Below, piece after piece: positions 9,901 through 17,431 of a stretch of 64,000 nucleotides of DNA. Every line of letters begins with the position of its first letter. The stretch's first letter is position 1. The DNA lies in contig WYBB01000163.1 of assembly GCA_011526585.1 (NCBI GenBank), positions 1-64,000 on the forward strand. The letters are read 5' to 3'. This stretch comes from Deltaproteobacteria bacterium (GTDB lineage: Bacteria; Myxococcota_A; UBA9042; PHBI01). The notes beneath the pieces are model-generated. The model was not told where the DNA came from, did not search any database, and saw nothing but the letters and a program-made list of their open reading frames with translations. The position numbers and the translations under genes are program-made.

Positions 9901-10404
9901 CAGGAGGCGGTGCGCGCGGGCGGATCGGGCGCGGACTCGGTGGCGGTCAATGCGCGCCTGCTGGTGTTGGAGCTGGCGCTGGCGATGCGCGGCTTCGCGG
10001 GGGCCGACGAGATCCTGCGCGAGGCGAGCGAGGCGGGCTGGCGTGCGCACCGGCGGCTCGAGCGGGCGCGCGAGGCCCGGGCGTTCAGGCTGGCGGCGGA
10101 GGCGGCGCTCTTGCGGCGCGAACCGATCCTGGCGTTGCAGCACGCGGAGCGGGCGCTGATGGCGGCGCGGGCGGGGCGCAGCAGCGAGTCGGGGCCGCTC
10201 GTGCCGCGGCACCTGGTGACGCTCGGGCGGGCGCGGCTCGCCAACGGGGCGCGCGACGCGGCGGAGGCGAGCTTCGCGGAGGCGCGGGAAGAGGTGCGCG
10301 CGGTGGCCGGGGTGATCGAGGACGCGGAGCTGCGCGAGCGCTGGCTGGCGCACCCCGATCAGCGGGGCGTGCTCGGCAAGAGGCCGACGCACGCGTTGGC
10401 GTAG
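6913..10404 (+). CDS. PknK-like Ser/Thr protein kinase with STAND-like and TPR-like regions
   Basis: An 1,163-residue cytoplasmic signalling protein. The kinase domain (about 27-290) has a Gly-rich loop at 33-41, catalytic Lys57, the catalytic loop HADLKPANLL with Asp153, DFG at 174 and an APE-like PEYAAPE segment. The central part (about 300-560) has the layout of an AAA/STAND ATPase, with a possible Walker B VYVVENLDLA. Where the P-loop should be, it reads DVPMGFFARRL without GKS/T. The last 600 residues are Ala/Leu/Glu-rich helical repeats of TPR type. The GTG start overlaps the upstream HTH gene; the 3' end overlaps a convergent gene by 46 bp. Confidence 0.88.
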   Translation: MNERPPKLGPPAPPADEAERPRWDMRYRLVRTLGAGGMGRVLLAEDDLSSGRVVALKRMVPESLELAPSFIDEFRVLRQLAHPNIPRAYELGFAREEGVVVPYFTMEVSPGVPLVELLLRYDGGLPLRAVMQIVTGLLRALDHVHRAGWLHADLKPANLLVHERSDGLFVHLIDFGVALPLGRTPGEDLVITPEYAAPELLEGAALGAATDLYAVGLLLFELIERRRPWGTSDVEALWRARTSEAPPQLTATSCPPALAALVRRLLAPDPAERPESAESLLAELGAATGWEAEIEPTEAFIQRLLTVPLPWRPWLEGLAARVTEDPLPHGEPWAVVIDVPMGFFARRLLGPVLDEASARRARIIPVRFEDLNDGSVDALQVIGERAADDQRLDVYVVENLDLASESAFDALARRFGDKARLVATRRDPERGLPARLKDPGVLVTPLSRWDEPEIRGWLHRALGRTGGPWEAPEEALMLPQTPAALIEALAGLYRDGYLVRRGVGYVFRTTPTLRGPRPEARASALDVGRRPETLDALLACVKSPVPEAVMPTYLGVWSAELPELVASGVLVARGDGTVHVADEPRRATLYGRLPAARRHALHRRLAQALEEVFAPAHRVAEEWLDSDAPLLAVPHLLAAAEARPGRSWLPRAMALIQRARLLIAQHAEREDLELWRYEALALKTQARVLLACGELDALEPLMTRLVELGSEVGHRHTIQSALEIRLAYDLRVKDWEALVRDASSLIALESPAVSGVYARPGRRTSPPPEPTTGRGARAGQPLPQSLARLHWARALRFRAEGSPTAALAELEAGIAALAPLAEAEGEVELRDAPAAARRWGLGVGAGDGVDVTLLLLEARAELCLDVQWLDLAAEATNALSALARRTGRPDARARARLLEVMRLRMDGRLDKALASAIDNAEALPRERTPTLDAMVELELGWCRFELSDFEAALDHARCAAALAEDEGSSALMARAAVLEATTAWYGGAEALAWRRAQEAVRAGGSGADSVAVNARLLVLELALAMRGFAGADEILREASEAGWRAHRRLERAREARAFRLAAEAALLRREPILALQHAERALMAARAGRSSESGPLVPRHLVTLGRARLANGARDAAEASFAEAREEVRAVAGVIEDAELRERWLAHPDQRGVLGKRPTHALA

Positions 10405-11180
10405 TCGCCGCAGGGGCCGGTCGGCAGCGCGGCGCGGCGCGCGCAGTCGTCGTCCTGGCCGGCGCAGGCGTAGAAGGTGCAGAGCTCGAGCACGGCGTAG
10501 TCGCCCTGGGCTTCGATCGTGGCGTCCTCGCCGCAGGCGGTGACGCAGGCCTCGTCGCCGTCGGCGCAGGTGAGCCGGCACTCGATGATCGCGCCGCAGC
10601 GCGCCGTGCCGTGGGTGTCGAAGTAGCAGTCGGCGAGGTCCTGGCTGCAGCGACCGGCGACGCAGTCGAGGCCGGCGGCGTCCATGCAGTTGTCGTCGAG
10701 GCAGCCGATCACGTCGGAGAGCTCGCGCTGGGCGTCTTCGGCGGCGGTGCGGTAGCAGTCGACGAAGCAGGCGTCCTGCGCGGCGAGGTCCTCGAAGAGG
10801 AGCTGGCAGCCGAGGAAGCAGTAGAGCGTGTCGCGGCAGGTGGCGTCGCCGGTCGAGTCGACGCACTGAGCGCCGCCGGCGACGACGCAGATCTTGTCTT
10901 CGGCGCACGCGGCGCGCTGCCAGGTCTGGTCGAGGCAGAGCTCGACGGCGGCGGCGTCGGAGGCGCAGCGGGTGATCCCGGGCTCGTCGCAGGGCTCGCC
11001 GCCGGGGCCGGAGTCGTCGCTGGCGTCGGTGCCGGGCGGGACTTCGTCGGAGGTGTCGACGGTGTCGGTCGGCGTGTTGGTGTCGGCGACGCGCTCGCTG
11101 TCCTCGATGCAGGCGGGCGCGAACGCGAGGCAGGTGAGGGCGAGCGGGGCCAGGCGCGAGGGGGTGAAGGCGGGCGTCAT
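10359..11180 (-). CDS. Cys-rich secreted lipoprotein
   Basis: The protein has 273 residues. The signal (SRLAPLALTCLAFAPAC) is followed by a Thr/Asp-rich linker and about 25 cysteines in pairs such as CRDTLYCFLGC and CFVDCYRT. This spacing is typical of myxobacterial Cys-rich surface lipoproteins with many disulfides. No enzymatic motif was recognised. The gene runs convergent to the kinase and overlaps its last 46 bp. The ATG at 11180 is the first that yields a signal peptide. Confidence 0.75.
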   Translation of the reverse strand: MTPAFTPSRLAPLALTCLAFAPACIEDSERVADTNTPTDTVDTSDEVPPGTDASDDSGPGGEPCDEPGITRCASDAAAVELCLDQTWQRAACAEDKICVVAGGAQCVDSTGDATCRDTLYCFLGCQLLFEDLAAQDACFVDCYRTAAEDAQRELSDVIGCLDDNCMDAAGLDCVAGRCSQDLADCYFDTHGTARCGAIIECRLTCADGDEACVTACGEDATIEAQGDYAVLELCTFYACAGQDDDCARRAALPTGPCGDYANACVGLLPSTPR

Positions 11181-11251
11181 GTCGAGGGATTGTACGGGGG
11201 CCGGCGCCTCGGCGCGACTTTCGATGAGAGCCGCATGAATGCTTGCATCGA

Positions 11252-11269
11252 GTGACCATATATGGTCAC
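11252..11269. promoter_or_regulatory. 18-bp perfect palindrome, candidate operator
   Basis: GTGACCATATATGGTCAC is a perfect inverted repeat with an AT-rich centre. It lies in the divergent gap between a lipoprotein gene and the small gene starting at 11271, ending two bases before that ATG. This is the geometry of a dimeric repressor site. The cognate regulator is not identifiable here. Confidence 0.55.
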
Positions 11270-11270
11270 C

Positions 11271-11564
11271 ATGCGGCCCATGTGGAGCACACTCGGGTAC
11301 TGCCTCGACCAAAGCCTCCGTGGGCATCACCACCTCTTCGGAGAGGAGCTGGTGCGGCGCTCGTTCGGCGAGCCGCTCGAGGTCGGGCCCGAGGACGTCG
11401 CGGGCGCGCGCGAGCTGCTCGAGCGGCTCAGGGCCGAGGAGGATCTCGATGCGCAGCGGCGCCGGATCTCGAGCGCGCCCGATCCGGCGCAGCGCCTCTT
11501 CGTGCGGATCTACTTCGACTACCTGGCGGGGTTCGCGCGGCGCTCGGGCCTGGACGCGCATTGA
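11271..11564 (+). CDS. Small conserved-looking protein of unknown function
   Basis: The predicted product has 97 residues, begins MRPMWSTLGYCLDQSLRGHH and is rich in Arg, Glu and Leu. It has no signal peptide or recognised domain. I preferred the ATG at 11271 over the one at 11262, because the earlier start would lie inside the palindrome at 11252-11269. The isolated position behind a candidate operator suggests a regulated single gene. The coding call rests on frame and composition only. Confidence 0.5.
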   Translation: MRPMWSTLGYCLDQSLRGHHHLFGEELVRRSFGEPLEVGPEDVAGARELLERLRAEEDLDAQRRRISSAPDPAQRLFVRIYFDYLAGFARRSGLDAH

Positions 11565-11664
11565 GCGCGCGGGTGTGATCGTGGCAGCGAGCGGCCACGA
11601 GGGCCGCAGGCCGGGGACAGGGTGGGCATCGAGCGCGCGGGTGTGATCGTGGCAGCGGGCGGCC
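11559..11664 (+). repeat. Direct repeat pair, 38 bp units, 68 bp apart
   Basis: The unit at 11559-11596 recurs at 11627-11664 with two mismatches; both contain GAGCGCGCGGGTGTGATCGT. The first copy spans the stop codon of the small gene at 11271-11564, so its end may have been reshaped by duplication. The rest of the gap up to 11674 shows no gene. Confidence 0.7.
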
Positions 11665-11674
11665 GCTGGCTGGA

Positions 11675-12772
11675 TCAGAGGCGCTGGGCGAGGGTCTTGG
11701 CGAGGTAGGCGAGCGCGCGCAGCTCGCTGTCGGTGAAGCCGGTGGGGCGCGCGGCGTCGACGAGCACCAGCGTGAGCCCGCTGAGCTCGCCGTCGGGGTG
11801 TACGACCGGGGCGCTCAAGAGCGAGGTCACCGGCAGGGTCCAGGCGGTGCCGTCGGGGCGCTCGAAGGCGAGCGTGCGCGCTTCGGGAAGGCGGCGCAGC
11901 GAGGGCGAGCGGCCGAGCTGGAGCGGGCCGTGGGGATCCGGGGTGAGGCGGCAGCCGCGGGCCTCGCGCTCGCGTTCGCCGCGCGCCATCGCGACGTGGC
12001 ACTCCCCCTCGGACTCGCAGTCGAGCACCAGGGCGAGCGCGCAGGGCACGTGCTGCCATGCGGTGTCGGCGGCCCAGCGCAGGATCGGATCGAGCGCGTC
12101 GCCGTCGTCGTCGTCGGCCTGGACCGGGTGGAAGAGCTGCGGAAGCTGATCGGTCGGTGCGGTCGAGAACGCGCGCGTGTGCTCGCGCGGGCGCTTGCGC
12201 TCGTCGGTCGATGGCTGCAGACGCGGGACGCCGGTCGGTGTCGGCGCGCGGGCGGACTGGGCGCCGACGCGCCTGGGCTCGGTCGTCGGCAGCCCGTCCT
12301 TGGACGAGATGCGCACGGGGCGTGAGAGCAGGCGCTGGCGCTCGAGGTCGGAGAGCACGCGCGCGATCGGATCGGGCGTCACGCTGGTCGTTGGCGTGGG
12401 GGCGGGCGCGGGCGGGGCGTGCGGCGGCGCGCCGGCGTGCGGCGGGCGGCGGAAGAGCTTGGGGTTCTGCGTCGGTTGGTGCGCGGGCGCGGGCGGGCGC
12501 TGGCCCGGATCGCCAGCGACGACGAGGCGGGCGGTGCGCGTGGGCGCGGGCGCTTCGTCGGGGCGCGGCGTGAGGTGGATCGTGCGCTCGAGCGAGGGGA
12601 TCGCGATGGCGACGCGCTCGCCGGTCACCACGCACTGCGCGTCGGCGGGCAGCTCGTCGACGCCGATGACGCGCAGGCCTTCCCGCCAGGCGTCGACCCA
12701 GTTGTCGGCCGCGATGAGGAGCCGGAGCGGGCGCTGGGCGGCGCTCTCGATCGTGACCTCGAAGGTCGTCAT
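11675..12772 (-). CDS. GAF-like domain protein
   Basis: The protein has 365 residues. An N-terminal segment (FEVTIESAAQRPLRLLIAAD) is followed by a long Pro/Thr/Arg-rich linker. The C-terminal 170 residues look like a GAF sensor domain: LALVLDCESEGECHVAMARG, LPVTSLLSAPVV, GLTLVLVDAARPTGFTDSEL and an ALAYLAKTLAQRL end helix. It lies 7 bp downstream of the HD-domain gene and is probably in its operon. The ATG at 12772 is chosen; one at 12790 would overlap the upstream gene. Ligand and partner are unknown. Confidence 0.65.
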   Translation of the reverse strand: MTTFEVTIESAAQRPLRLLIAADNWVDAWREGLRVIGVDELPADAQCVVTGERVAIAIPSLERTIHLTPRPDEAPAPTRTARLVVAGDPGQRPPAPAHQPTQNPKLFRRPPHAGAPPHAPPAPAPTPTTSVTPDPIARVLSDLERQRLLSRPVRISSKDGLPTTEPRRVGAQSARAPTPTGVPRLQPSTDERKRPREHTRAFSTAPTDQLPQLFHPVQADDDDGDALDPILRWAADTAWQHVPCALALVLDCESEGECHVAMARGEREREARGCRLTPDPHGPLQLGRSPSLRRLPEARTLAFERPDGTAWTLPVTSLLSAPVVHPDGELSGLTLVLVDAARPTGFTDSELRALAYLAKTLAQRL

Positions 12773-12779
12773 CGCGGTC

Positions 12780-13754
12780 TCACCGCTCATCGGGGTTGCC
12801 GACGACATCATCTGGAGGACCTGCGAGCCACCACGCGGTCAACGCGTCGACGCCGGTCCCGGTGACGTGACCCTTGTCGATCGCGTGGGCGATCACGTGC
12901 AGCGCCTCGCCGACCCAGGGGCCCGGGGGGCGGCCGCTCTCGGCGATGAGGTGCTCGGCGAGGCCGGGCGGCAGCGCGGTCCGAGGCGTGTCGGCCGGCT
13001 CGGCGTCGAGCGCGGCCAGGCGCGCTTCGAGGAGCGCGAGGTTGTCGCGGATGCGCGCGGCGCGCGAGGCCCTGCGCGTCGTCCAGTCGATGGCGGAAAA
13101 GGCGAGCATCAGCGGCAGGTGCGGACCGCACTCGCGCACGAGGCGGCGCAGGGCGGCGTCGGTCCAGCTCGGGTCGAACTGGTTGGTGCGGCCGTGGTGC
13201 TCGATGACGAAGGCGATGCGCTCGGCGCGCTCGGCGGACATGCCGAGGCGCGCGGCGATCCCGACGAAGAGGCGGGCGCCGACCGCCTCGTGCCGGTGGA
13301 AGCCGAGGGTGCCGTCGGGCGCGACGGCGCGCGTGGCGATCTTGCCGATGTCATGGCAGAGCGCGACCCAGCGGAGGTCGGGCTCGGGCGGGGCGCGGCC
13401 GAGCACGGTCAGGGTGTGGGCCCAGAGGTCCTTGTGCGGCAGCGGCGAGCTGCGGTGAAAGCCGATGAGGGCGGCGACCTCGGGCAGGAGCAGGACGAGC
13501 GCGCCGAAGTCGGCGAGCGCGTCGAGCGTGGCGGCGGCGTCGGGCGCGCACAGGGCGGCCTCGAGCTCGGCGAGGAGCACGGGGCCGGGCACGCCGGCGA
13601 GGCGACCGATCTCGGACTGGATGAGCGCGGCTTCGCGATGCGACGGGTCGGACGCCCCGGAGGCGAGCGCGGGGGCGAGCTCGCGGGCGAGCGCGACGAC
13701 GGCGCCCGGGTCGCGCACGAAGCGCTCGCTGGCCGGGCTCGTCGCGGTGGACAT
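12780..13754 (-). CDS. HD-domain protein resembling a CCA-adding enzyme without its nucleotidyltransferase head
   Basis: The protein has 324 residues. The N-terminal 110 residues resemble the RNA-binding region of poly(A) polymerase/CCA-adding enzymes (an LLLPEVAALI segment ends it). An HD domain follows with HKDLWAHTL, ALCHDIGK and FHRHEAVGARL, all metal-ligand segments. The nucleotidyltransferase domain that normally precedes these is absent, and the 5' flank has no remnant. A phosphohydrolase or phosphatase activity is possible from the intact HD motif; the substrate is unknown. The gene is followed by the GAF-like gene. Confidence 0.75.
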   Translation of the reverse strand: MSTATSPASERFVRDPGAVVALARELAPALASGASDPSHREAALIQSEIGRLAGVPGPVLLAELEAALCAPDAAATLDALADFGALVLLLPEVAALIGFHRSSPLPHKDLWAHTLTVLGRAPPEPDLRWVALCHDIGKIATRAVAPDGTLGFHRHEAVGARLFVGIAARLGMSAERAERIAFVIEHHGRTNQFDPSWTDAALRRLVRECGPHLPLMLAFSAIDWTTRRASRAARIRDNLALLEARLAALDAEPADTPRTALPPGLAEHLIAESGRPPGPWVGEALHVIAHAIDKGHVTGTGVDALTAWWLAGPPDDVVGNPDER

Positions 13755-14053
13755 GCAGATCCGAGTAACGTCGCTCAGGGCGAATGTCTACTGGCGGTGT
13801 TCCGGTTTGCGCTGCGCGGGCTGGAGGCCGGGTTCAACACGTTTCGCCTCTCGTCTCGGTGCCGTCCGACCTGGGTGGCGGCTCGCGCTCGTGGGGAGGC
13901 CTACCGCTCCCCGTTCCATTCCGGGGCTGCAATATTGGGTGGCCGGAGTCGGGGCGTTGGTTCGCGCGCTTCGCGCTCGACCCAACGCCCCTGATCAGTC
14001 CCGCGGCCGAAGCCCGAAATGCCTGGTGACGAGCAGGCAGCGCCCGCTGTCGT
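13755..14053. other. 299-bp gene-free stretch downstream of tamA
   Basis: No supported gene. It contains a strong 10-bp-stem hairpin at 13951-13991 and a small CCCCG/CGGGG inverted repeat at 13909-13926. It must also include the promoter of the HD-domain gene. Confidence 0.5.
13951..13991 (-). terminator. Strong hairpin 3' of tamA
   Basis: GGGGCGTTGG (13951-13960) pairs perfectly with CCAACGCCCC (13982-13991) around a GC-rich loop that can pair further. It lies about 60 bp after the tamA stop. There is no T-run on the minus strand beyond it, so it may be a non-canonical terminator or 3'-end stabiliser rather than an intrinsic terminator. Confidence 0.45.
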
Positions 14054-17000
14054 TCAGAACGTGTAGAGCAGGCCGAAGTGCACCTGGCTCGGCTCCTCGC
14101 GCACGCAGGAGCCGTCTTCGCGCAGCGCGACGCAGCGGCGCTCGAGGAGCGGGAAGCCGACGTCGAGGCGGATCGGGAAGAGGCCGCCCAGGAGCCAGCG
14201 CACGCCGAGGCCCGAGGAGAGGCGGAAGCTCGCGAGGTAGAGCTCGTCGTGGGTTCGGGCGAGGCCGCCCCAGTCGACGAAGGCGCCGAGCCAGATCCCG
14301 ACCGACTGGATGAGCGGCACGCGCAGCTCGAAGCTGCCGTTGAGCACGACGTTGCCGCCGAACTCGGAGGGGCAGCTCGGATCGAGCGTGCCTTCGCGAT
14401 CGTAGCGGCAGATGCCGTTGTCGGTGAAGCCGCGCATGCCGTTCTGGCCGCCGAGGGTGAAGCGCTCGTCGGGGGGCAGGAAGTCCTCGTCGAAGGTGGC
14501 GGCGCCGCCGTAGCGCACGAAGGTGGCGAAGACCAGCGAGCCGAGCGTGAGCGCGGCACGCGCCGAGGCGTCCCACTTGAGGAACTGGTTGAAGACCGGG
14601 GCGGAGGAGAGGCGGTCGCGGTCGAGGATGAAGCTGGTCGAGGCGGCGAGCGAGACGCCGCGCGTCGGGTGCAGCGGCGTGTCCTGCGTGTCCCAGCGCC
14701 AGCGTAGGCCGAGGGTGAACTGCGGGCGGAAGCCGAGGTCCTCGCAGGCGGCGGAGTCGGCGTCGCCGTCGCAGGCGATCGCGTCCGAGGCGGCCTCGAC
14801 CATGTCCTGGGGGAGGGCGGAGGAGTAGCCGAGCGGGGGGCCGACGAGGCAGTAGACGCAGTCGTCGCCGGGAGGCTGGAGCTGGATGATGCCGGCGCGT
14901 GCGGTGAAGCCGGCGATCATCGCGTCGGAGAGCGGGATGAGGAGGTCGCCTTCGAGGCCGAGCTCGAGGCGGTCGAGCGGATCGGTGACGCGGTCGAGCT
15001 CGGCGATGCCGCGCGCGGTGAGGGTGAGGTCGGAGTCGAAGAGGCGCGGCATGGTGTAGGCGGGGTTGAAGGTCGCCAGGCGCAGGAACTGCGAGAGCGA
15101 GAAGCCGGCGTCGAAGGGGATCTGCAGGCGGTTGCCGATGCCGAGCGAGTTGAGGTCGAGGTACTCGAAGTCGAAGGTGAGGAGCAGGTCGGGGATGTCG
15201 AGGGCGAAGGCGCGGCCGAAGCCGGTGGTGAGGCGGTCGCCCTGGTCGACGAGCACACCCGCGCCGGAGGCGGCCCAGCTCGGCACGCGCCCGATGTTCT
15301 GGCGCTGGATCGAGCGCACGCCGAGGGCGACGTCGAGGAAGCGGTACTGGGTCTCCTCGACGGCGACGACGAGCACGACGTCGCGCGGTGGATCGTCGTC
15401 GAGGCCCTCGACGTCGACGCGCACCGAGTTGAAGATCCCGAGCGCGCGCATCTTGCGCACCGCGGCGTTGATGCGGTCGAAGTCGAGGCGCTCGCCGGGG
15501 CGGGGCAGGTCGCGCAAGAGCACGTGCGGATCGGTCTCGGCGTTGCCGCGCCAGACGACGGCGCCGACGAGCACCTCGGCGCCTTCCTCGATCGCGAGGT
15601 CGAGGTCGACCGTGGTGTGGCCGGTGAGTCCCTGGGCGGTGCAATCGATCGGGGCGCCGGCGGCGCTGCAGGTCGGCAGGAGCGTCAGGCGGTGGTGGCC
15701 GCGCTGGCGGTAGAAACGGGCGAGGCGCTCGAGCCCGTCGCGCAGCGGCAGGGGGCCGAGCGGGCGGCCGGGGGAAAAGCCGGTGACGCGCTCGAGCTCG
15801 GCGCGGGAGATCAGCGTGTGGCCGCTGGTGGACAGGGCGCCGATGCGCGTGCGCGGGCCCTCGTCGAAGCGGATGACCAGCGTGAGGTGGGGGGTGTGGC
15901 GGGTCTTCTCGAGCGCGAAGACGCGGCCTTCGGCGCCGAAGCGGCGGAGCTCGAAGCCGGGGCGCGCGACGGGCGGGAGGAAGGCGAAGGCGAAGAAGCC
16001 GCGCTCGCGATACCAGGCCTCGATGGCGACGAGGTCGGCCATGACGCGCGCCTCGTCGAAGGCGCCGCTGCCGCCGAAGAAGTCGTAGGGGCTGGTCTTC
16101 ATGAGGCCGCTGAGCGTGGCCTCGGACGGGGTCGCGCGGCCCTCGAAGCGGATCGTCTGCAGGCGGCGCTCGAGGTTGAGCGTGATCAGGTAGTCGATGA
16201 CGCCGTCGACCATCGACGGGGCGTTGCGGCGCTCGGGGCGACCGGCGAGCGGGCGGTGCAGGAGGCGCACCTCGGCGAAGGGGTAGCCGCGGGCGCGCAG
16301 CTCGCCGGCGAGCGCATCGACGCCGCGCATCGCCTCGTCGCGCTCGAAGGAGCCGCTCTCGGCAAAGGGCAGGGTCTCGGCGTAGACGGCGAGGTCGATG
16401 CGGCGAAAGGGGTTGTCGCCCCCGCGGCCGAGCGCGCCGTCGTCGTCGGGCGCGTCGACGGGGTCGGTCCAGCGAAAGCTCAGCGTGTCGGCGCCGTCGC
16501 TCGGCAGGTCGCGCTCCCAGACGCGCACGAGCCAGCAGCGCTCGGTGACGACGGCGATGGTGAGCTCGCCGCCCGAGCCGCCGGTCTCGATCGAGACGCG
16601 GGGGCGCTCGAAGCCGGCGCCCTGGAAGGCCTGGCGCAGGCGCTCGCGCACCTGGCGCTCGACCACGCGCGTCCACACGTCGCCGACGCCGAGGCCGATG
16701 AGGCGCTCGAGGCGGCGCTCGTCGATCGTCGGGCAGCGCAGCCCGTCGGGGTCGGGCGGGCCGTTGTGGAGGTGGCGGGCCGTCAGCGACTCGATGCGCG
16801 TGCGCGTGCCTTCGCGGATGATGAGCTCGAGGTCGATGTGGATCGCGTCGATCCGCGTGGCCTTGACGTCGATCGCGACGTCGTCGAGGCCGGCCTGCCG
16901 ATAGAGGCGCTCGAGCGACTCGACCTGGCGGCGCACCTGCTCGTCGGCGAGCGGATCGGCCGGGTCGATCGAGAGCGGCGTGCCGGCGCGCAGGAAGACG

Positions 17001-17431
17001 CGCTTGAGGAGGTCCTTCCTGCGGAATGCGTCGTTGCCGGTGATGCGCACGCGGCGCACGAAGGTCATCGGGGTGACGGCGATGACGAGGCGGCTGTAGG
17101 CGCCGTCGACCGTGCAGGTGAGCCGGGACGACACGAGCAGGCGCGAGGCGTCGAGGCGGTCGCGGAGGCGCGCGGCGTCGGCGGCGTCGAGCGCCTGGCC
17201 GATGCGCACGAGGGCGAGCAGGGATTGGAGCGCCGGGCGTGAGCGGCAGGCGCCTTCGCAACCCTCGAGATCGACGGTGGCGACCGGGTGCGAGGCGCAG
17301 GCGGCGAGGTCGTCCGGCGCGGCCGGAGGTGCGGGCGCGGCGGCGTGCACCGGCGTGAGCGCGAGCACGGACGTGAGCGCGAGCGCGGACGTGAGCGCGA
17401 GCGCGGACCTGAGCGCGAGGGCGATGCGCAT
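14054..17431 (-). CDS. tamA: Omp85-family outer-membrane assembly protein (TamA-like)
   Basis: The protein has 1,125 residues. The signal peptide is followed by several POTRA-like beta-alpha domains (for example FVRRVRITGNDAFRRKDLL and ILIGALSTSGHTLISRAEL-like segments). The C-terminal half is a 16-strand barrel with typical features: LGLRWRWDTQDTPLHPTRG, FTLGGQNGMRGF and a terminal aromatic GLLYTF. It inserts proteins or moves lipid at the outer membrane together with TamB. The start at 17431 shares its A with the tamB stop (TGATG), so the two are translationally coupled. The signal peptide contains an 18-bp tandem repeat. Confidence 0.9.
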   Translation of the reverse strand: MRIALALRSALALTSALALTSVLALTPVHAAAPAPPAAPDDLAACASHPVATVDLEGCEGACRSRPALQSLLALVRIGQALDAADAARLRDRLDASRLLVSSRLTCTVDGAYSRLVIAVTPMTFVRRVRITGNDAFRRKDLLKRVFLRAGTPLSIDPADPLADEQVRRQVESLERLYRQAGLDDVAIDVKATRIDAIHIDLELIIREGTRTRIESLTARHLHNGPPDPDGLRCPTIDERRLERLIGLGVGDVWTRVVERQVRERLRQAFQGAGFERPRVSIETGGSGGELTIAVVTERCWLVRVWERDLPSDGADTLSFRWTDPVDAPDDDGALGRGGDNPFRRIDLAVYAETLPFAESGSFERDEAMRGVDALAGELRARGYPFAEVRLLHRPLAGRPERRNAPSMVDGVIDYLITLNLERRLQTIRFEGRATPSEATLSGLMKTSPYDFFGGSGAFDEARVMADLVAIEAWYRERGFFAFAFLPPVARPGFELRRFGAEGRVFALEKTRHTPHLTLVIRFDEGPRTRIGALSTSGHTLISRAELERVTGFSPGRPLGPLPLRDGLERLARFYRQRGHHRLTLLPTCSAAGAPIDCTAQGLTGHTTVDLDLAIEEGAEVLVGAVVWRGNAETDPHVLLRDLPRPGERLDFDRINAAVRKMRALGIFNSVRVDVEGLDDDPPRDVVLVVAVEETQYRFLDVALGVRSIQRQNIGRVPSWAASGAGVLVDQGDRLTTGFGRAFALDIPDLLLTFDFEYLDLNSLGIGNRLQIPFDAGFSLSQFLRLATFNPAYTMPRLFDSDLTLTARGIAELDRVTDPLDRLELGLEGDLLIPLSDAMIAGFTARAGIIQLQPPGDDCVYCLVGPPLGYSSALPQDMVEAASDAIACDGDADSAACEDLGFRPQFTLGLRWRWDTQDTPLHPTRGVSLAASTSFILDRDRLSSAPVFNQFLKWDASARAALTLGSLVFATFVRYGGAATFDEDFLPPDERFTLGGQNGMRGFTDNGICRYDREGTLDPSCPSEFGGNVVLNGSFELRVPLIQSVGIWLGAFVDWGGLARTHDELYLASFRLSSGLGVRWLLGGLFPIRLDVGFPLLERRCVALREDGSCVREEPSQVHFGLLYTF
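17355..17420 (-). repeat. 18-bp tandem repeat (3.6 copies) in the tamA signal peptide
   Basis: Units at 17355-17372, 17373-17390 and 17391-17408 plus a partial copy to 17420. They encode a repeated six-residue SALALT-type block inside the hydrophobic core, so copy-number change would alter signal-peptide length without a frameshift. Confidence 0.75.

Noticed and set aside
10359-12635. One 758-codon minus-strand protein
   Set aside because: Only the last part (from 11180) begins with a lipoprotein signal; the upstream part is Arg/Pro-rich shadow of the GAF-like gene.
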